Positions 1 through 9,179 of a stretch of 64,000 nucleotides of DNA are shown here, in pieces. The notes below the pieces were generated by a model, which had not been told where the DNA came from, did no database searches, and saw only the letters and a program-made list of their open reading frames with translations. Numbering within the stretch: position 1 is the stretch's first letter; each line of letters opens with the position of its first letter. Origin of the DNA: Singulisphaera sp045290345 (GTDB taxonomy: Bacteria > Planctomycetota > Planctomycetia > Isosphaerales > Isosphaeraceae). Location: positions 11,084 through 75,083 of the forward strand of contig NZ_CP155448.1 in NCBI RefSeq assembly GCF_045290345.1, read 5' to 3'. The translations under genes and the position numbers were made by a program.

Positions 1-1
1 G

Positions 2-202
2 CGCCTGGTAGTCGACCCTGATCTGCGTCGTCGCCTTGGCCTTGCCGGCCTGGAGTCAGCACGCCAGCGATTCGATCGTCATCGCCTTGCCGAGCAGTGG
101 AGTCGTCTCTACGAATCGATCGGAATGGACCAACGAGCCGAAGCCGCGAACGCCCTCGGGCAAGCGAATCAGGCACGAGGAAACGAAAGATCCGAAGCAT
201 GA
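2..202 (+). CDS. Glycosyltransferase family 4, C-terminal fragment (cut by window edge)
   Basis: Only the last 66 codons are inside the window, with no start. The reading frame beginning at base 2 gives RLVVDPDLRRRLGLAGLESA followed by an amphipathic helix ending RLAEQWSRLYES, then a polar tail to TGA at 200-202. This is the usual C-terminal end of GT4 (GT-B fold) glycosyltransferases: a helix after the EX7E region that packs back on the N-terminal domain. The stop overlaps the ATG of the next gene (ATGA at 199-202), so the two are probably translationally coupled in one polysaccharide operon. Family assignment rests on the C-terminal pattern alone; the sugar donor is unknown. Confidence 0.6.
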   Translation, partial: RLVVDPDLRRRLGLAGLESARQRFDRHRLAEQWSRLYESIGMDQRAEAANALGQANQARGNERSEA

Positions 203-1392
203 CCGGAACTCGCGTCTGCCATCTCGGGAAGTATTACCATCCGGCTCCCGGAGGCATCGAGTCGCACGTCAGGACTCTGGCTCATGCGCAGGCCGAGCTC
301 GGCTTGTCGGTCCAGGTCTTTTGCGCCAACCATCAGGCGGGGCCGACGACCGTTGAGACTGACGGTCCGATCGAGGTGACGCGGGTTCGTCGACTGGTCT
401 CGCTGGCGAAGTGCGACGTGTGCCCCGAGCTGGGGGCTCGGCTGGCCCGGATCGATGCTGATATTATCCATCTGCATGTCCCTAATCCGGCGATGGTTCT
501 TGGCCTCCTGCACGCGAGGCCCGGTAAGCCGGTGGTTGTGACCTATCACAGCGACTTGATCCGGCAGAAATTTCTGGGGTCGATCTTCCGGCCGATCGAG
601 CGGCTCGCCTACCGTCAGGTTCGTGCCATCATGACCTCGAGTCCGCTGTACCCACAGGGCTCGAGCTTCCTGCGTCCTTATACCGATCGCCTGTACGTAT
701 TGCCTCACGGAGTCGAGCTGCAACCCTACCTCGATCCGTCGTCCGAAGATCGCGAGCGCGCCGCGCAAATCCGAGCTCAGTATGCAAGCGACGGACCGCT
801 CTGGCTCTGTGCGGGACGACACGTTTACTACAAAGGCTTTGTGAATGCGATCCGGGCGCTGACTCGCGTCCGAGGTCGACTACTTTTGCTCGGTGATGGC
901 CCCGATCAACAGGCACTTCGGGCGGAAGCTCAACGGCTGGGTGTGGATGATCGCGTGATATTCACGGGATCACTAACGCATACTTTGGACCTCGTGCCTT
1001 ACTATCACGCGGCCGATGCTTTCTGGTTTCCTTCGAACGCGCGGAGTGAGGCATTCGGCCTGGTTCAGGTCGAGGCCATGGCCAGCGGTTGTCCGGTCAT
1101 CAATACTCAGATTCCTCATAGTGGCGTCGCCTGGGTCAGCCTTCATGAGGAAACCGGGTTGACCGTGCCCGTCGACGATCCGGTGGCGCTGGCCGCGGCC
1201 GCGAACCGGCTGCTGACCGAGCCCGGCTTACGTGACCGTTTTGCCGCGGCCGCCAAACGTCGGGCTGTTCGCGAATTTGATCATCGGATTATGGCCGAGC
1301 GGAGCTTGGCTATCTATCGTCATGTGCTGTCTGGAGCACCTGTGACGCAATTCGCCAGGCGTCCGGCTCTGACCCCCAGCGCAACATCATGA
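199..1392 (+). CDS. Glycosyltransferase family 4
   Basis: A 397-residue GT-B fold enzyme, expected to transfer a sugar from a nucleotide-sugar donor to a lipid-linked glycan at the cytoplasmic membrane face. The N-terminus VCHLGKYYHPAPGGIESHV carries the glycine-rich acceptor-side loop. The donor side has ESF-type motif EAFGLVQVE (EX7E catalytic/nucleotide motif) followed by AMASGCPVI. Length is normal for GT4. The frame stays open upstream to 97, but ATG 199 is preferred: it overlaps the stop of the upstream glycosyltransferase (ATGA) and sits at the natural start of the Rossmann fold. Its own stop overlaps the next ATG. Acceptor and linkage cannot be read from sequence. Confidence 0.88.
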   Translation: MTGTRVCHLGKYYHPAPGGIESHVRTLAHAQAELGLSVQVFCANHQAGPTTVETDGPIEVTRVRRLVSLAKCDVCPELGARLARIDADIIHLHVPNPAMVLGLLHARPGKPVVVTYHSDLIRQKFLGSIFRPIERLAYRQVRAIMTSSPLYPQGSSFLRPYTDRLYVLPHGVELQPYLDPSSEDRERAAQIRAQYASDGPLWLCAGRHVYYKGFVNAIRALTRVRGRLLLLGDGPDQQALRAEAQRLGVDDRVIFTGSLTHTLDLVPYYHAADAFWFPSNARSEAFGLVQVEAMASGCPVINTQIPHSGVAWVSLHEETGLTVPVDDPVALAAAANRLLTEPGLRDRFAAAAKRRAVREFDHRIMAERSLAIYRHVLSGAPVTQFARRPALTPSATS

Positions 1393-2558
1393 ACGCACCG
1401 GTTCGCGTGTTGCACTGTTCGTCCGGCAACCTCTACGGTGGTGTCGAGACGCTTCTGGCGACGCTAGCGCGCCAGGCAACGCCCGGCGCTTGCCCGGAAT
1501 ACGCGCTCTGCTTCGAGGGACGTTCGAGCGCCGAGCTCCGCGAGGTCGGGGCCAACGTCCATCAGCTTGCCCCGGTGCGTTTGCGTCGGCCCTGGACGAT
1601 CTGGCAAGCCCGCCGCAATCTCAGTCAACTTCTGGCTAAGCGACCATTCGACGTGGTGGTCTGTCATGGCGGCTGGCCGCACTGGATCTGTGGCCCCGTG
1701 GTCCGCCGGCGCGGGACTCCACTCGTATTCTGGCTCCATGACCTGGCCGGAGGGACGCACTGGGTCGAGCGCCTTGCCGCCGCGACTCCTCCCGACCTGG
1801 CCCTGGCCGGGAGTCGTTGCGCCGCGGAGACGATCAAACACATTTTCCCAGGTGTGCCGCGTGAGGTGATTTATCCTCCGGTCGCGCTTCCGGCGGTCGA
1901 CCGAGTGAAGGCCCGCGAATCGATTCGCGCCGAGCTGGCGACGTCCCGCGAAGCGGTGGTCATCGTTCTGGCGAGCCGGTTCGATCCCTTGAAAGGGCAC
2001 AGGACTTTGATCGAGGCTCTCGGCCGCTTGCAAGAGCGGCCGGGCTGGGAGGCCTGGATCGCAGGCGGGGCCCAGCAGGCCCACGAGCATCACTACCTTG
2101 ACGAGCTCCAGAAGCAGGCCCAGGCCGCCGGTATTGCCGAGCGAGTCCGCTTCCTGGGCCATCGGTCCGACGTTCCGACCCTTTTGGCGGCGGCCGACAT
2201 TTTCTGTCAGCCCAACCTCCGCCCTGAGTCATTCGGACTCGCTTTCGTCGAGGCGATGGATGCCGCACTCCCCGTGGTGAGCACGAAGATCGGCGCGGCG
2301 GAGGAGATCGTCGATGCTTCGTGTGGAATCCTCGTTCCACCCAACGATTCCGCCACGCTGACCGCAAGTCTCACGACTTTGATCGAAGAACCGGAGACTC
2401 GCCGTCGCCTTGGCTCGGCCGGCCCGGCTCGCGCTCGCGATCTCTGCGATCCCGGTGCCGCCCTGGCCCGGCTCGAAACCTTACTCCGCGACGTTTCTCG
2501 AGACAAAGAGGCTCGCCCGTTCGTCAGGTCGATTCCCGCCGAGGCGGTGCCCCGATGA
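1389..2558 (+). CDS. Glycosyltransferase family 4
   Basis: A 389-residue GT4 enzyme. It begins RVLHCSSGNLYGGVETLL, the first beta strand and glycine-rich loop of the GT-B fold. The donor-binding half carries RPESFGLAFVEAMDA with the EX7E pair. The start ATG overlaps the previous stop by four bases, and its own TGA overlaps the next start (ATGA at 2555-2558), marking it as the middle gene of a coupled operon. It probably adds one sugar of the repeat unit; donor specificity is not predictable. Confidence in the family is high and in the precise reaction low. Confidence 0.88.
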   Translation: MNAPVRVLHCSSGNLYGGVETLLATLARQATPGACPEYALCFEGRSSAELREVGANVHQLAPVRLRRPWTIWQARRNLSQLLAKRPFDVVVCHGGWPHWICGPVVRRRGTPLVFWLHDLAGGTHWVERLAAATPPDLALAGSRCAAETIKHIFPGVPREVIYPPVALPAVDRVKARESIRAELATSREAVVIVLASRFDPLKGHRTLIEALGRLQERPGWEAWIAGGAQQAHEHHYLDELQKQAQAAGIAERVRFLGHRSDVPTLLAAADIFCQPNLRPESFGLAFVEAMDAALPVVSTKIGAAEEIVDASCGILVPPNDSATLTASLTTLIEEPETRRRLGSAGPARARDLCDPGAALARLETLLRDVSRDKEARPFVRSIPAEAVPR

Positions 2559-3715
2559 CGACCGATCGCTGGCATCTGATCACGGGAGAGTATCCGCCAA
2601 AACCAGGCGGTGTGGGAGACTACACCGCGCTCCTGGCCGCGGAACTGGCTGAAGTCGGTTCAGATGTTCATGTCTGGACATTGAAAGATCAGGAGGTCGC
2701 CGCCGTTGCGGGAGTGACCGTTCACCGTCCGTTGGAAGGATGGTCCCGGCTGGCGCTTGCGCGCCTCGACGAAGAACTCGATGCCTTTGCGTCGCCGCGC
2801 CGGCTGTTGGTGCAGTACGCGCCGAACGTCTGGGGCTACAAGGGCATGAACATCGAGTTTTGCCGCTGGCTCCGCCGCCGCCGCGCCAAAGGGGACGACG
2901 TCCGTGTCATGTTCCACGAGGTCTGGTACCCTTTTCAGTTTCGAGACAAGCCGACGCGTTGGCTGTTGGCCCTGGTCCATCGTCTCATGACGCGGACTTT
3001 GATGGATGCCTGTTCGTCGGCCTATGTCTCGATCCCGGCCTGGGAACCGTTGCTTCGCGCCTCCGAAAGCGGGGCGAGGAAGCCGATCACCTGGCTTCCC
3101 GTCCCCAGCACCATCGCCCCGATCGACGACAGTTCGGCCGTCACCGAAATTCGACGTCGATTCGCGTCGGGGGGGCAAACAATCCTCGGCAGTTTTGGAA
3201 CGTTTGGTGGCTTGATCGGATCGATGCTTCTCGAAATCCTGCCCCGACTTCTTGATCGCCGCGAGGATCGGGTCGGGCTGCTCTTTGGCCGTGGTAGTGA
3301 TCGTTTCGTCGCGAGTCTGGTCGCGGCTCGTCCTGAGCTTGCCGGTCGACTGATCGCCGCGGGCACATTGTCGCGGGCGGAGGTCTCGATTTATCTCCAG
3401 GCCTGCGACCTGCTCGTTCAGCCCTACCCCGACGGCCTTTCCAGTCGTCGGACGAGCCTGATGGCAGGCTTGGCGCACGGCGTGGCCACGGTATCCAACC
3501 TGGGTGTCCTCAGCGAACCGGTCTGGGGGCAATCGAATGGCGGCGTGGCACTGGCGTCCGGGGCCGATCCCGTGGCGGTGGCCAGGACAGCGGAATCGGT
3601 GTTGGCCTGCCCGGTTCGGCGTGCCGAGCTTGGCGCGGCGGGTCGAGCCCTGTACAGGCGAGAATTTGCAGTCGATCGAACCGTAGAAGTATTGCGCGGC
3701 ACACCGGCAGATTGA
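2555..3715 (+). CDS. Glycosyltransferase, GT-B fold, with atypical donor motif
   Basis: A 386-residue protein beginning WHLITGEYPPKPGGVGDY, a typical GT4 N-terminus with PPKPGGVG loop. Start ATG 2555 was chosen because it overlaps the previous stop (ATGA) and because the upstream open frame back to 2321 is only an out-of-frame shadow of that gene. In the donor half the expected EX7E is replaced by PDGLSSRRTSLMAGLAHGVA, so the two catalytic-region glutamates are not where they are normally seen. It may still be active, as some GT-B enzymes vary here, or it may have a modified role. Its stop overlaps the next start region (TTGA at 3712-3715). Confidence 0.8.
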   Translation: MTTDRWHLITGEYPPKPGGVGDYTALLAAELAEVGSDVHVWTLKDQEVAAVAGVTVHRPLEGWSRLALARLDEELDAFASPRRLLVQYAPNVWGYKGMNIEFCRWLRRRRAKGDDVRVMFHEVWYPFQFRDKPTRWLLALVHRLMTRTLMDACSSAYVSIPAWEPLLRASESGARKPITWLPVPSTIAPIDDSSAVTEIRRRFASGGQTILGSFGTFGGLIGSMLLEILPRLLDRREDRVGLLFGRGSDRFVASLVAARPELAGRLIAAGTLSRAEVSIYLQACDLLVQPYPDGLSSRRTSLMAGLAHGVATVSNLGVLSEPVWGQSNGGVALASGADPVAVARTAESVLACPVRRAELGAAGRALYRREFAVDRTVEVLRGTPAD

Positions 3716-4890
3716 ATCAACAGATGAGTTGCGACATGGTCCGAGTCAATCCAAAATCATTTTTGCTCGTCAGTGGCGATTTCGTCAAAACAGGCGGGAT
3801 GGATCGGGCCAACTACGCCCTGGCCGCGCACCTTGCTGACAAAGGGCACGACGTTCACCTCGTCGCGTACCGTGCCGGTGATGAGTTGGTTCGGCAGCCT
3901 AACCTCAAGCTGCATCGCGTGCGCAAGCCACTCGGCTCGTATTTGCTCGGACACCCGGTCATGGGTCGTGCCGGGCGTGCCTTGGCCAAGCGGATCGGCG
4001 AGGCAGGGGGGCGGGTGGTGGTCAACGGTGGGAACTGCCGTTGGGGCGACGTGAACTGGCTCCATCACCTGAACGTGCTCGACCTGCCCAACGCGTCGGG
4101 GAGTCTGGGACGCCGGTTTCATCGCCGGCTGAGTTACTGGCTCTTCTCCCGCGCGGACCGGGCCGCGCTGAAGATGGCGCGGATTGTGGTGACGACCTGT
4201 GAGCGGAACAAGCAGGACCTGGTGAATTGGCTCGGAATCAACCCTGACCGCGTGCGCGTCGTCTACTACGGAACGGACCCCGAGGTTTTCCGACCTGCCG
4301 CTGAAGGTGAGCGGGAAGCACTCCGGACCAAGTTCGGCTGGCCCCTGGACCGGCCTTTGCTCGCGTTCGTCGGAGCTTTAGGCGATCGTCGGAAGGGGTT
4401 CGATACCCTGTTCCATGCCTGGGAGATCCTTTGCCGTGACAGTCGCTGGCAGGCCGATCTCGTGGTCGCTGGAACAGGGGCTGAGCTTGACGCGTGGAAG
4501 GAGCGGGCCGAAACCGCGGGAATCGCCTCGCGGATCCGTTTTCTTGGTTTCCGTCGCGACGTTCCCGACATCTTCCGAGCTTGCGATGCGCATGTCCTTC
4601 CCTCGCGATACGAAGGCTATTCACTCGTGACTCAGGAGGCCCTGTGCTGCGGCAGGCCCGCCTTCATCACCAGGACGGCAGGCATTGCCGAGCGGTTCCC
4701 GGCCGAACTGCAAGATCTCCTGATTCCTGATCCGGACAACGCCGTGGATCTGGCGGACCGGCTGCGTCACTGGTTTGCGAACTCCGACCAATTTGCCAGG
4801 CCGCTTGCGTCCTTCTCGGAGCAGCTCCGGAGCTCCACCTGGGATCAGATGGCGGAGCGATTCCTGGCGATCGTCGAGGAGGCGGGCTAA
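3712..4890 (+). CDS. Glycosyltransferase family 4
   Basis: A GT4 enzyme of up to 392 residues. The N-terminus contains FLLVSGDFVKTGGMDRANY (acceptor-side loop), and the donor half has RYEGYSLVTQEALCCG with the EX7E pair. The start is uncertain. TTG 3712 overlaps the upstream stop in the style of the other junctions, while ATG 3724 and ATG 3736 are in frame just downstream; none has a strong ribosome binding site. It belongs to the same polysaccharide operon and is followed three bases after its stop by the O-antigen-ligase-like gene. Substrate unknown. Confidence 0.87.
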   Translation: MNQQMSCDMVRVNPKSFLLVSGDFVKTGGMDRANYALAAHLADKGHDVHLVAYRAGDELVRQPNLKLHRVRKPLGSYLLGHPVMGRAGRALAKRIGEAGGRVVVNGGNCRWGDVNWLHHLNVLDLPNASGSLGRRFHRRLSYWLFSRADRAALKMARIVVTTCERNKQDLVNWLGINPDRVRVVYYGTDPEVFRPAAEGEREALRTKFGWPLDRPLLAFVGALGDRRKGFDTLFHAWEILCRDSRWQADLVVAGTGAELDAWKERAETAGIASRIRFLGFRRDVPDIFRACDAHVLPSRYEGYSLVTQEALCCGRPAFITRTAGIAERFPAELQDLLIPDPDNAVDLADRLRHWFANSDQFARPLASFSEQLRSSTWDQMAERFLAIVEEAG

Positions 4891-4893
4891 CGC

Positions 4894-6348
4894 ATGGCAG
4901 GCGACGGCCAAGCGATCCCTGTTCCTGCTCCCGCCTCGCCCCGCGCTCGATCGGCCAGGCGGTCTGGGGGAAGTCGCGCCAAGGGACCGGCGTGGGGATG
5001 GCTCGAGGTATTCGTACTTTCTCAGACGTTCTTACCCGCCTTGCTTTTCATACCTGGCTCGTCGCCCGCGCGGACCCCAATCCGAGTCGCGGCTTATGCA
5101 ATCGCCACGGCCGCCTGGGTGTTGCTCGCCTGGCGGGGGCGACGGCTTCCCGGCTCCGACACCTTTCCCGCTCGCCCTTGGCTAATGTTCTGCACCGTCT
5201 GGCTCGGGTTCTCGGTCTTCCATCCTAACTCCTACTCAATGGTGGCGGCTTCGGCGCAAGCGGCCCTTTATATTGCCGTGATTTCCCCGGCGTTCTGGGC
5301 CCCCTTGGCCTTGAACGCGAAGCAGCAAATCGGCCGGGTCATGGCGTTGCTCTTTCTCTGCAATGCGTTGAGCTCGCTGGTTGGTGTTGCCCAGGTCTTC
5401 CGCCCCGAGACCTTCAACCCTCCCGTCATTCCGGCCATGAACAACGCGTTTCAAGGGGAGGACCTCATCTACGAGGCCGGCGGCCAGAAGATCATGCGGC
5501 CTTGCGGCTTGACCGATACGCCGGGAGCCGTGGCACCGGCGGGGCTAGCGGCCGCACTGCTTGGCTTGTGCTGGGCTTTGCTCCCGATCGCGACCTGGAA
5601 GCGTCTGGCCAGCGTCGGCCTCGCATTCGTCGGGATGGCGGCGATCTACTACACGCAAGTCCGGCTGACTATTGTGATGCTTGGGATCACGTTGGCGGCG
5701 CTCACCGCGCTGCTGGCGCTGCGACAGGACTATCGAAAGCTGACTCTGCTCACCGTTCTGGGCGCGATCGTCGTGGTCGGCGCCTCGCTCTGGGTGATGC
5801 GGGCCTCGGGCGATGCGGTGAATGAGCGGCTCATGACCCTGTTCACCAGCAATCCGGCGAAACTCTATGGAGAGAGTCGTGGCGGGTTCGTCCAGCATGC
5901 GTTCGAGGAAGTTCTCTGGGATTATCCGTTGGGTTATGGGATGGGCTGGTGGGGGATGATCCATGCGAGCTTCGGCGACCCGCAACGGCCCACTCCGGTC
6001 TGGGTCGAAGTCATGTGGCCCGCCTGGATCTACGATGGGGGTTTCCCGCTCCTGATCGGCTATGTGGGGGCGCTTGTGGTGGCCATGCTGGACTCGATCC
6101 GGATTGCACTCAGGTGCAAGGACCGAGAGGTCGCCTACTGGGGAGCGGTGATCGTCGCGTTCAACCTCAGTATTCTGGCCACCTGTTTCAGCTTTGTCGC
6201 CTTCCTCTCTCCGATCGGAATCCAGTTCTGGCTGCTCGCCGCGACCTTGCACGCGGCCGATGCGCGAACGCGAACTGTGAGCGCGAAATCGAAGTCTCCC
6301 AGGGATTCCCCAAAAACGAAGATGACGGTCGCCCCACCGGGGCTGTAA
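4894..6348 (+). CDS. O-antigen ligase/polymerase-like (Wzy-type) membrane protein
   Basis: A 484-residue polytopic protein with a short basic N-terminal tail (about residues 1-30) and roughly ten or more hydrophobic segments. A large non-membrane loop around residues 165-200, with GGQKIMRPCGLTDTPG, resembles the periplasmic loop of the O-antigen ligase/Wzy family, where R and H/D residues sit. Such proteins polymerise lipid-linked repeat units or ligate finished glycans on the outer face of the inner membrane. It lies between glycosyltransferases and a flippase, the expected place for a Wzy. Sequence alone does not separate polymerase from ligase. A GAGGAGG sequence lies just upstream, inside the end of the previous gene. 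Confidence 0.72.
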   Translation: MAGDGQAIPVPAPASPRARSARRSGGSRAKGPAWGWLEVFVLSQTFLPALLFIPGSSPARTPIRVAAYAIATAAWVLLAWRGRRLPGSDTFPARPWLMFCTVWLGFSVFHPNSYSMVAASAQAALYIAVISPAFWAPLALNAKQQIGRVMALLFLCNALSSLVGVAQVFRPETFNPPVIPAMNNAFQGEDLIYEAGGQKIMRPCGLTDTPGAVAPAGLAAALLGLCWALLPIATWKRLASVGLAFVGMAAIYYTQVRLTIVMLGITLAALTALLALRQDYRKLTLLTVLGAIVVVGASLWVMRASGDAVNERLMTLFTSNPAKLYGESRGGFVQHAFEEVLWDYPLGYGMGWWGMIHASFGDPQRPTPVWVEVMWPAWIYDGGFPLLIGYVGALVVAMLDSIRIALRCKDREVAYWGAVIVAFNLSILATCFSFVAFLSPIGIQFWLLAATLHAADARTRTVSAKSKSPRDSPKTKMTVAPPGL

Positions 6349-6408
6349 TCCACAGATATGTCGAATGTTCGCCAGAGTTTTCCTCCCTGGCGATGAACGG
6401 TCACCACC

Positions 6409-7968
6409 TTGGTGCCGAAACGAACTTCGTTGGAAGTGAACATTCCTTTGCGAACACGCTACGCGATCCTGAACTTCGGCACCATGATCGCGTTTACCGC
6501 GGTGACGATTACGGTCGGCCTGTTCACATCCCCTTGGCTGGAGCACTGGCTCAACCAGGACCGGTTCGGCGCGTTCCGGGTCGTTCTCGATTGCCAGGGC
6601 TACCTCGCTCTTCTGGAGCTTGGCCTGGGGGGAGCGTTGGCTCCGCTCCTGGCGAGGGCCTTCGCGACCAGGGACGAGCGAGCGCTCAAACAGTCGATGG
6701 CGGCGGCGGCGCAAGCCTATCTCGGGGTCTCGCTGGTAACACTGCTCGCCGGATTCTGTCTGACTCCGATCCTCCCCCGATTCGTCGCTGGCCTGTCCGC
6801 GGTCGATCTCGTCGACCTGCGACGAGCCTGGTGGATCGGCCTCCTCGGTCTCTTGACGCTCAGCCTGGTCCCGTTCCGGGCGATCATCGAAGCCCGACAG
6901 CGCGGCTATCAAGTCAACTTGTTGCTGATCGCCCAGTCCTTGTTGATCACAGCGATCTCGCTTCCGCTCGCCAGGGCAGGGTGGGGGATCACCGGGCAAT
7001 CGTTGGCGTTCGTGATCGGCACCTGGGTCTTCACCTTGAGCTTGACCGCCCTCGTCGTCAAAGAGCGCCGCGAGTTGCTCGGTTCATGGATGACCCGGTC
7101 CGAACCGGACACGAGACGCCTGCTCTGGAGCCTGAGTGCCGCGACCTTCTTGATCAATCTCAGCAATCGGGTCAGCCTGATGACCGACAACCTGGTTGTC
7201 GGGTCGATGCTCGGCGCGGGGACGGTGACAATCCTATTCTTCACGCAACGTCTCCCCCTCCTGGCGCAATCCTTGCTTCTTGGGGTAGGCAGCGCGACCT
7301 GGGCTCCGTTGGCCGAATTGCATAATCGGGGAGAGCGCGACACGTTCAATCAACGGCTGATCGAGATCTCGCGGCTGATGGCTCTGCTGAGCGTCGCCGG
7401 CCTGGGGCCGATCGTGGCCTACAATCGCCAATTCGTCAGCCTCTGGATGGGCTCGAGTTTTTCCTATGGTGGCGATTCAATTGTGATCCTGGCGGCGATC
7501 AACGCGTTCTTGCTGCCACAGTTCTCGCTCTGGGGCTGGTGTTTCAGCGCCACGGGCCAGGTGCGGCGGGTGGTAGCGGTCTCGGTGCTTGCCGCCCTGG
7601 TCAATGTCGTGGCCAGCATCGCGATGACTCGTTGGCTCGGTTTGATCGGCCCCTTGCTCGGAACGACGTTCGCATTCGTGGCGGTGAGTCTCTGGATGCT
7701 CCCCGTCCTTCTCTATCGCGTTTTCGGGACTTCGCCGGTTGCGCTGGCCAGGGCAGTCGGTGGCCCGCTGCTCGGGGGTATCGTTTACACGGGCGGGCTG
7801 TGGTGGATCACCCAAAGGCATCAACCGGTGGGCCGGTTGGGCCTGGCGATCGAAATGAGCCTGGCCGCACTCGGATTCTCGATCCTCTGCGGATTGGCGA
7901 TTCTTCTGAACAAGAACGATCGAACACTCTGGCGGCTTCGTCTCCAGACCGTCTTTGCCAGAGGTTGA
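6409..7968 (+). CDS. Polysaccharide flippase (Wzx-like, MOP superfamily)
   Basis: A 519-residue protein with about twelve to fourteen hydrophobic segments, the size and topology of Wzx/MATE-type MOP exporters. The N-terminus has RYAILNFGTMIAF and a GxFG-like stretch (NQDRFGAFRVVLDCQGY), and the middle contains RVSLMTDNLVVGSMLG, a pattern seen in Wzx proteins. It would translocate the lipid-linked repeat unit across the inner membrane before Wzy polymerisation. The start is GTG 6409; GTG 6436 is an in-frame alternative. Placement after the Wzy-like gene and among glycosyltransferases supports the role. Confidence 0.8.
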   Translation: MVPKRTSLEVNIPLRTRYAILNFGTMIAFTAVTITVGLFTSPWLEHWLNQDRFGAFRVVLDCQGYLALLELGLGGALAPLLARAFATRDERALKQSMAAAAQAYLGVSLVTLLAGFCLTPILPRFVAGLSAVDLVDLRRAWWIGLLGLLTLSLVPFRAIIEARQRGYQVNLLLIAQSLLITAISLPLARAGWGITGQSLAFVIGTWVFTLSLTALVVKERRELLGSWMTRSEPDTRRLLWSLSAATFLINLSNRVSLMTDNLVVGSMLGAGTVTILFFTQRLPLLAQSLLLGVGSATWAPLAELHNRGERDTFNQRLIEISRLMALLSVAGLGPIVAYNRQFVSLWMGSSFSYGGDSIVILAAINAFLLPQFSLWGWCFSATGQVRRVVAVSVLAALVNVVASIAMTRWLGLIGPLLGTTFAFVAVSLWMLPVLLYRVFGTSPVALARAVGGPLLGGIVYTGGLWWITQRHQPVGRLGLAIEMSLAALGFSILCGLAILLNKNDRTLWRLRLQTVFARG

Positions 7969-7982
7969 GCGACTAAGTATCC

Positions 7983-9179
7983 ATGAAAACCAAGATCTTG
8001 ATGCTGGGCCACTCTTACGTCGTCGGGCTCAATCGCCGACTCTGCCGCGAGCTGGCGATCGCCGGCGGCGATCGAGTCGACGTGACCGTGGCGGCCCCAG
8101 CCTCCTTTCAAGGAGACCTGGGACCGATCCAGCTCGATCAAGGTGCGGACGAACCGTACCGGCTGGAGCCAGTTACAACGAGATTATCGAAAATCGCTCA
8201 CGTTTTCACTTATTCGCGAAAACTCAGGAGCTTACTGCGCAACCAGACCTGGGACGTCGTGCACGCCTGGGAAGAACCCTACATCCTGGCGAGCGCTCAG
8301 GTTGCATGCCATAGGCGTCGAGATACCAGGCTCATCTATTCGAGCTTCCAAAATATCTCGAAAACGTATCCGATCCCTTTTCGCCAGATTGAACGTTACT
8401 GCCTGGAGCGTGCCTCGGGGTGGACGGCGTTCGGCCAGACGGTCGCCGAGACTTTACGAGACCGGCCCGGATACCGCGACCGGCCGATGCGGACGATCCC
8501 CCTCGGGGTCGACCTCGACGTGTTCCGCCCTGATTTTGAGGCGAGGCAAACGATCCTGGGAACTCTGGGATGGGCTGCGCCCGGCCCCCCGATCGTGGGG
8601 TTCCTCGGGCGGTTCGTCCCGCAGAAGGGGATCGAACTGCTCCTGCGCGTGCTTGATCAACTCGATCCGAGTTGTTGGCGGGCGCTTTGGGTGGGGGGGG
8701 GGCCGATGGAGGGAAGGCTTCGTGAATGGGCCGCCGGTCACGGCGATCGGGTTCGGGTGGTCACGGGCGTCGGTCATGATGCGGTTCCTGGCTACTTGAA
8801 CGCGATGGACCTTCTCGCCGCGCCCAGCCAGACGACCCCGCGCTGGAAGGAGCAGTTCGGCCGGATGTTGCTTGAAGCCATGGGAACCGGCGTGCCGATC
8901 ATCGCCAGCGACTCGGGTGAGATCCCCTATGTTGTGGATGACGCCGGCAGGGTCGTCGCCGAGGCTGACGAGCCGGCCTGGGTTGCGGCGCTCCAGGACC
9001 TCTTGGAAGACGGTTCCGTCCGTCAGGACCTCCGCGCGCGAGGGCTAGCCCGCGCCCGGGATGTATATAGCTGGCCGGTCGTCGCTCGGTCTTATCTCGA
9101 TTTCTTTGAGAAATTGCGGGACACGGCGATCCCGGGCCGTTGTGGTCCTCTAGCGAGTGATCGAGGGACAGAAAAGTAA
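7983..9179 (+). CDS. Glycosyltransferase family 4
   Basis: A 398-residue GT4 enzyme. It begins KTKILMLGHSYVVGLNR, and the donor half has KEQFGRMLLEAMGTGVPII with EQFGRMLLE as the EX7E motif, followed by SDSGEIPYVV, typical of the family. An in-frame ATG at 7983 lies 15 bases after the flippase stop. Its TAA overlaps the next ATG (TAATG at 9177-9181). Within the operon it sits after the flippase, so it may act on the same repeat unit or on a separate glycan. Donor and acceptor are unknown. Confidence 0.88.
   Translation: MKTKILMLGHSYVVGLNRRLCRELAIAGGDRVDVTVAAPASFQGDLGPIQLDQGADEPYRLEPVTTRLSKIAHVFTYSRKLRSLLRNQTWDVVHAWEEPYILASAQVACHRRRDTRLIYSSFQNISKTYPIPFRQIERYCLERASGWTAFGQTVAETLRDRPGYRDRPMRTIPLGVDLDVFRPDFEARQTILGTLGWAAPGPPIVGFLGRFVPQKGIELLLRVLDQLDPSCWRALWVGGGPMEGRLREWAAGHGDRVRVVTGVGHDAVPGYLNAMDLLAAPSQTTPRWKEQFGRMLLEAMGTGVPIIASDSGEIPYVVDDAGRVVAEADEPAWVAALQDLLEDGSVRQDLRARGLARARDVYSWPVVARSYLDFFEKLRDTAIPGRCGPLASDRGTEK

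Noticed and set aside
5545..6999. A 484-codon minus-strand frame across the Wzy-like and flippase genes
   Set aside because: It spans two well-supported + genes and the gap between them, and its composition (R, D, Q, E) is that of a reverse-complement shadow.
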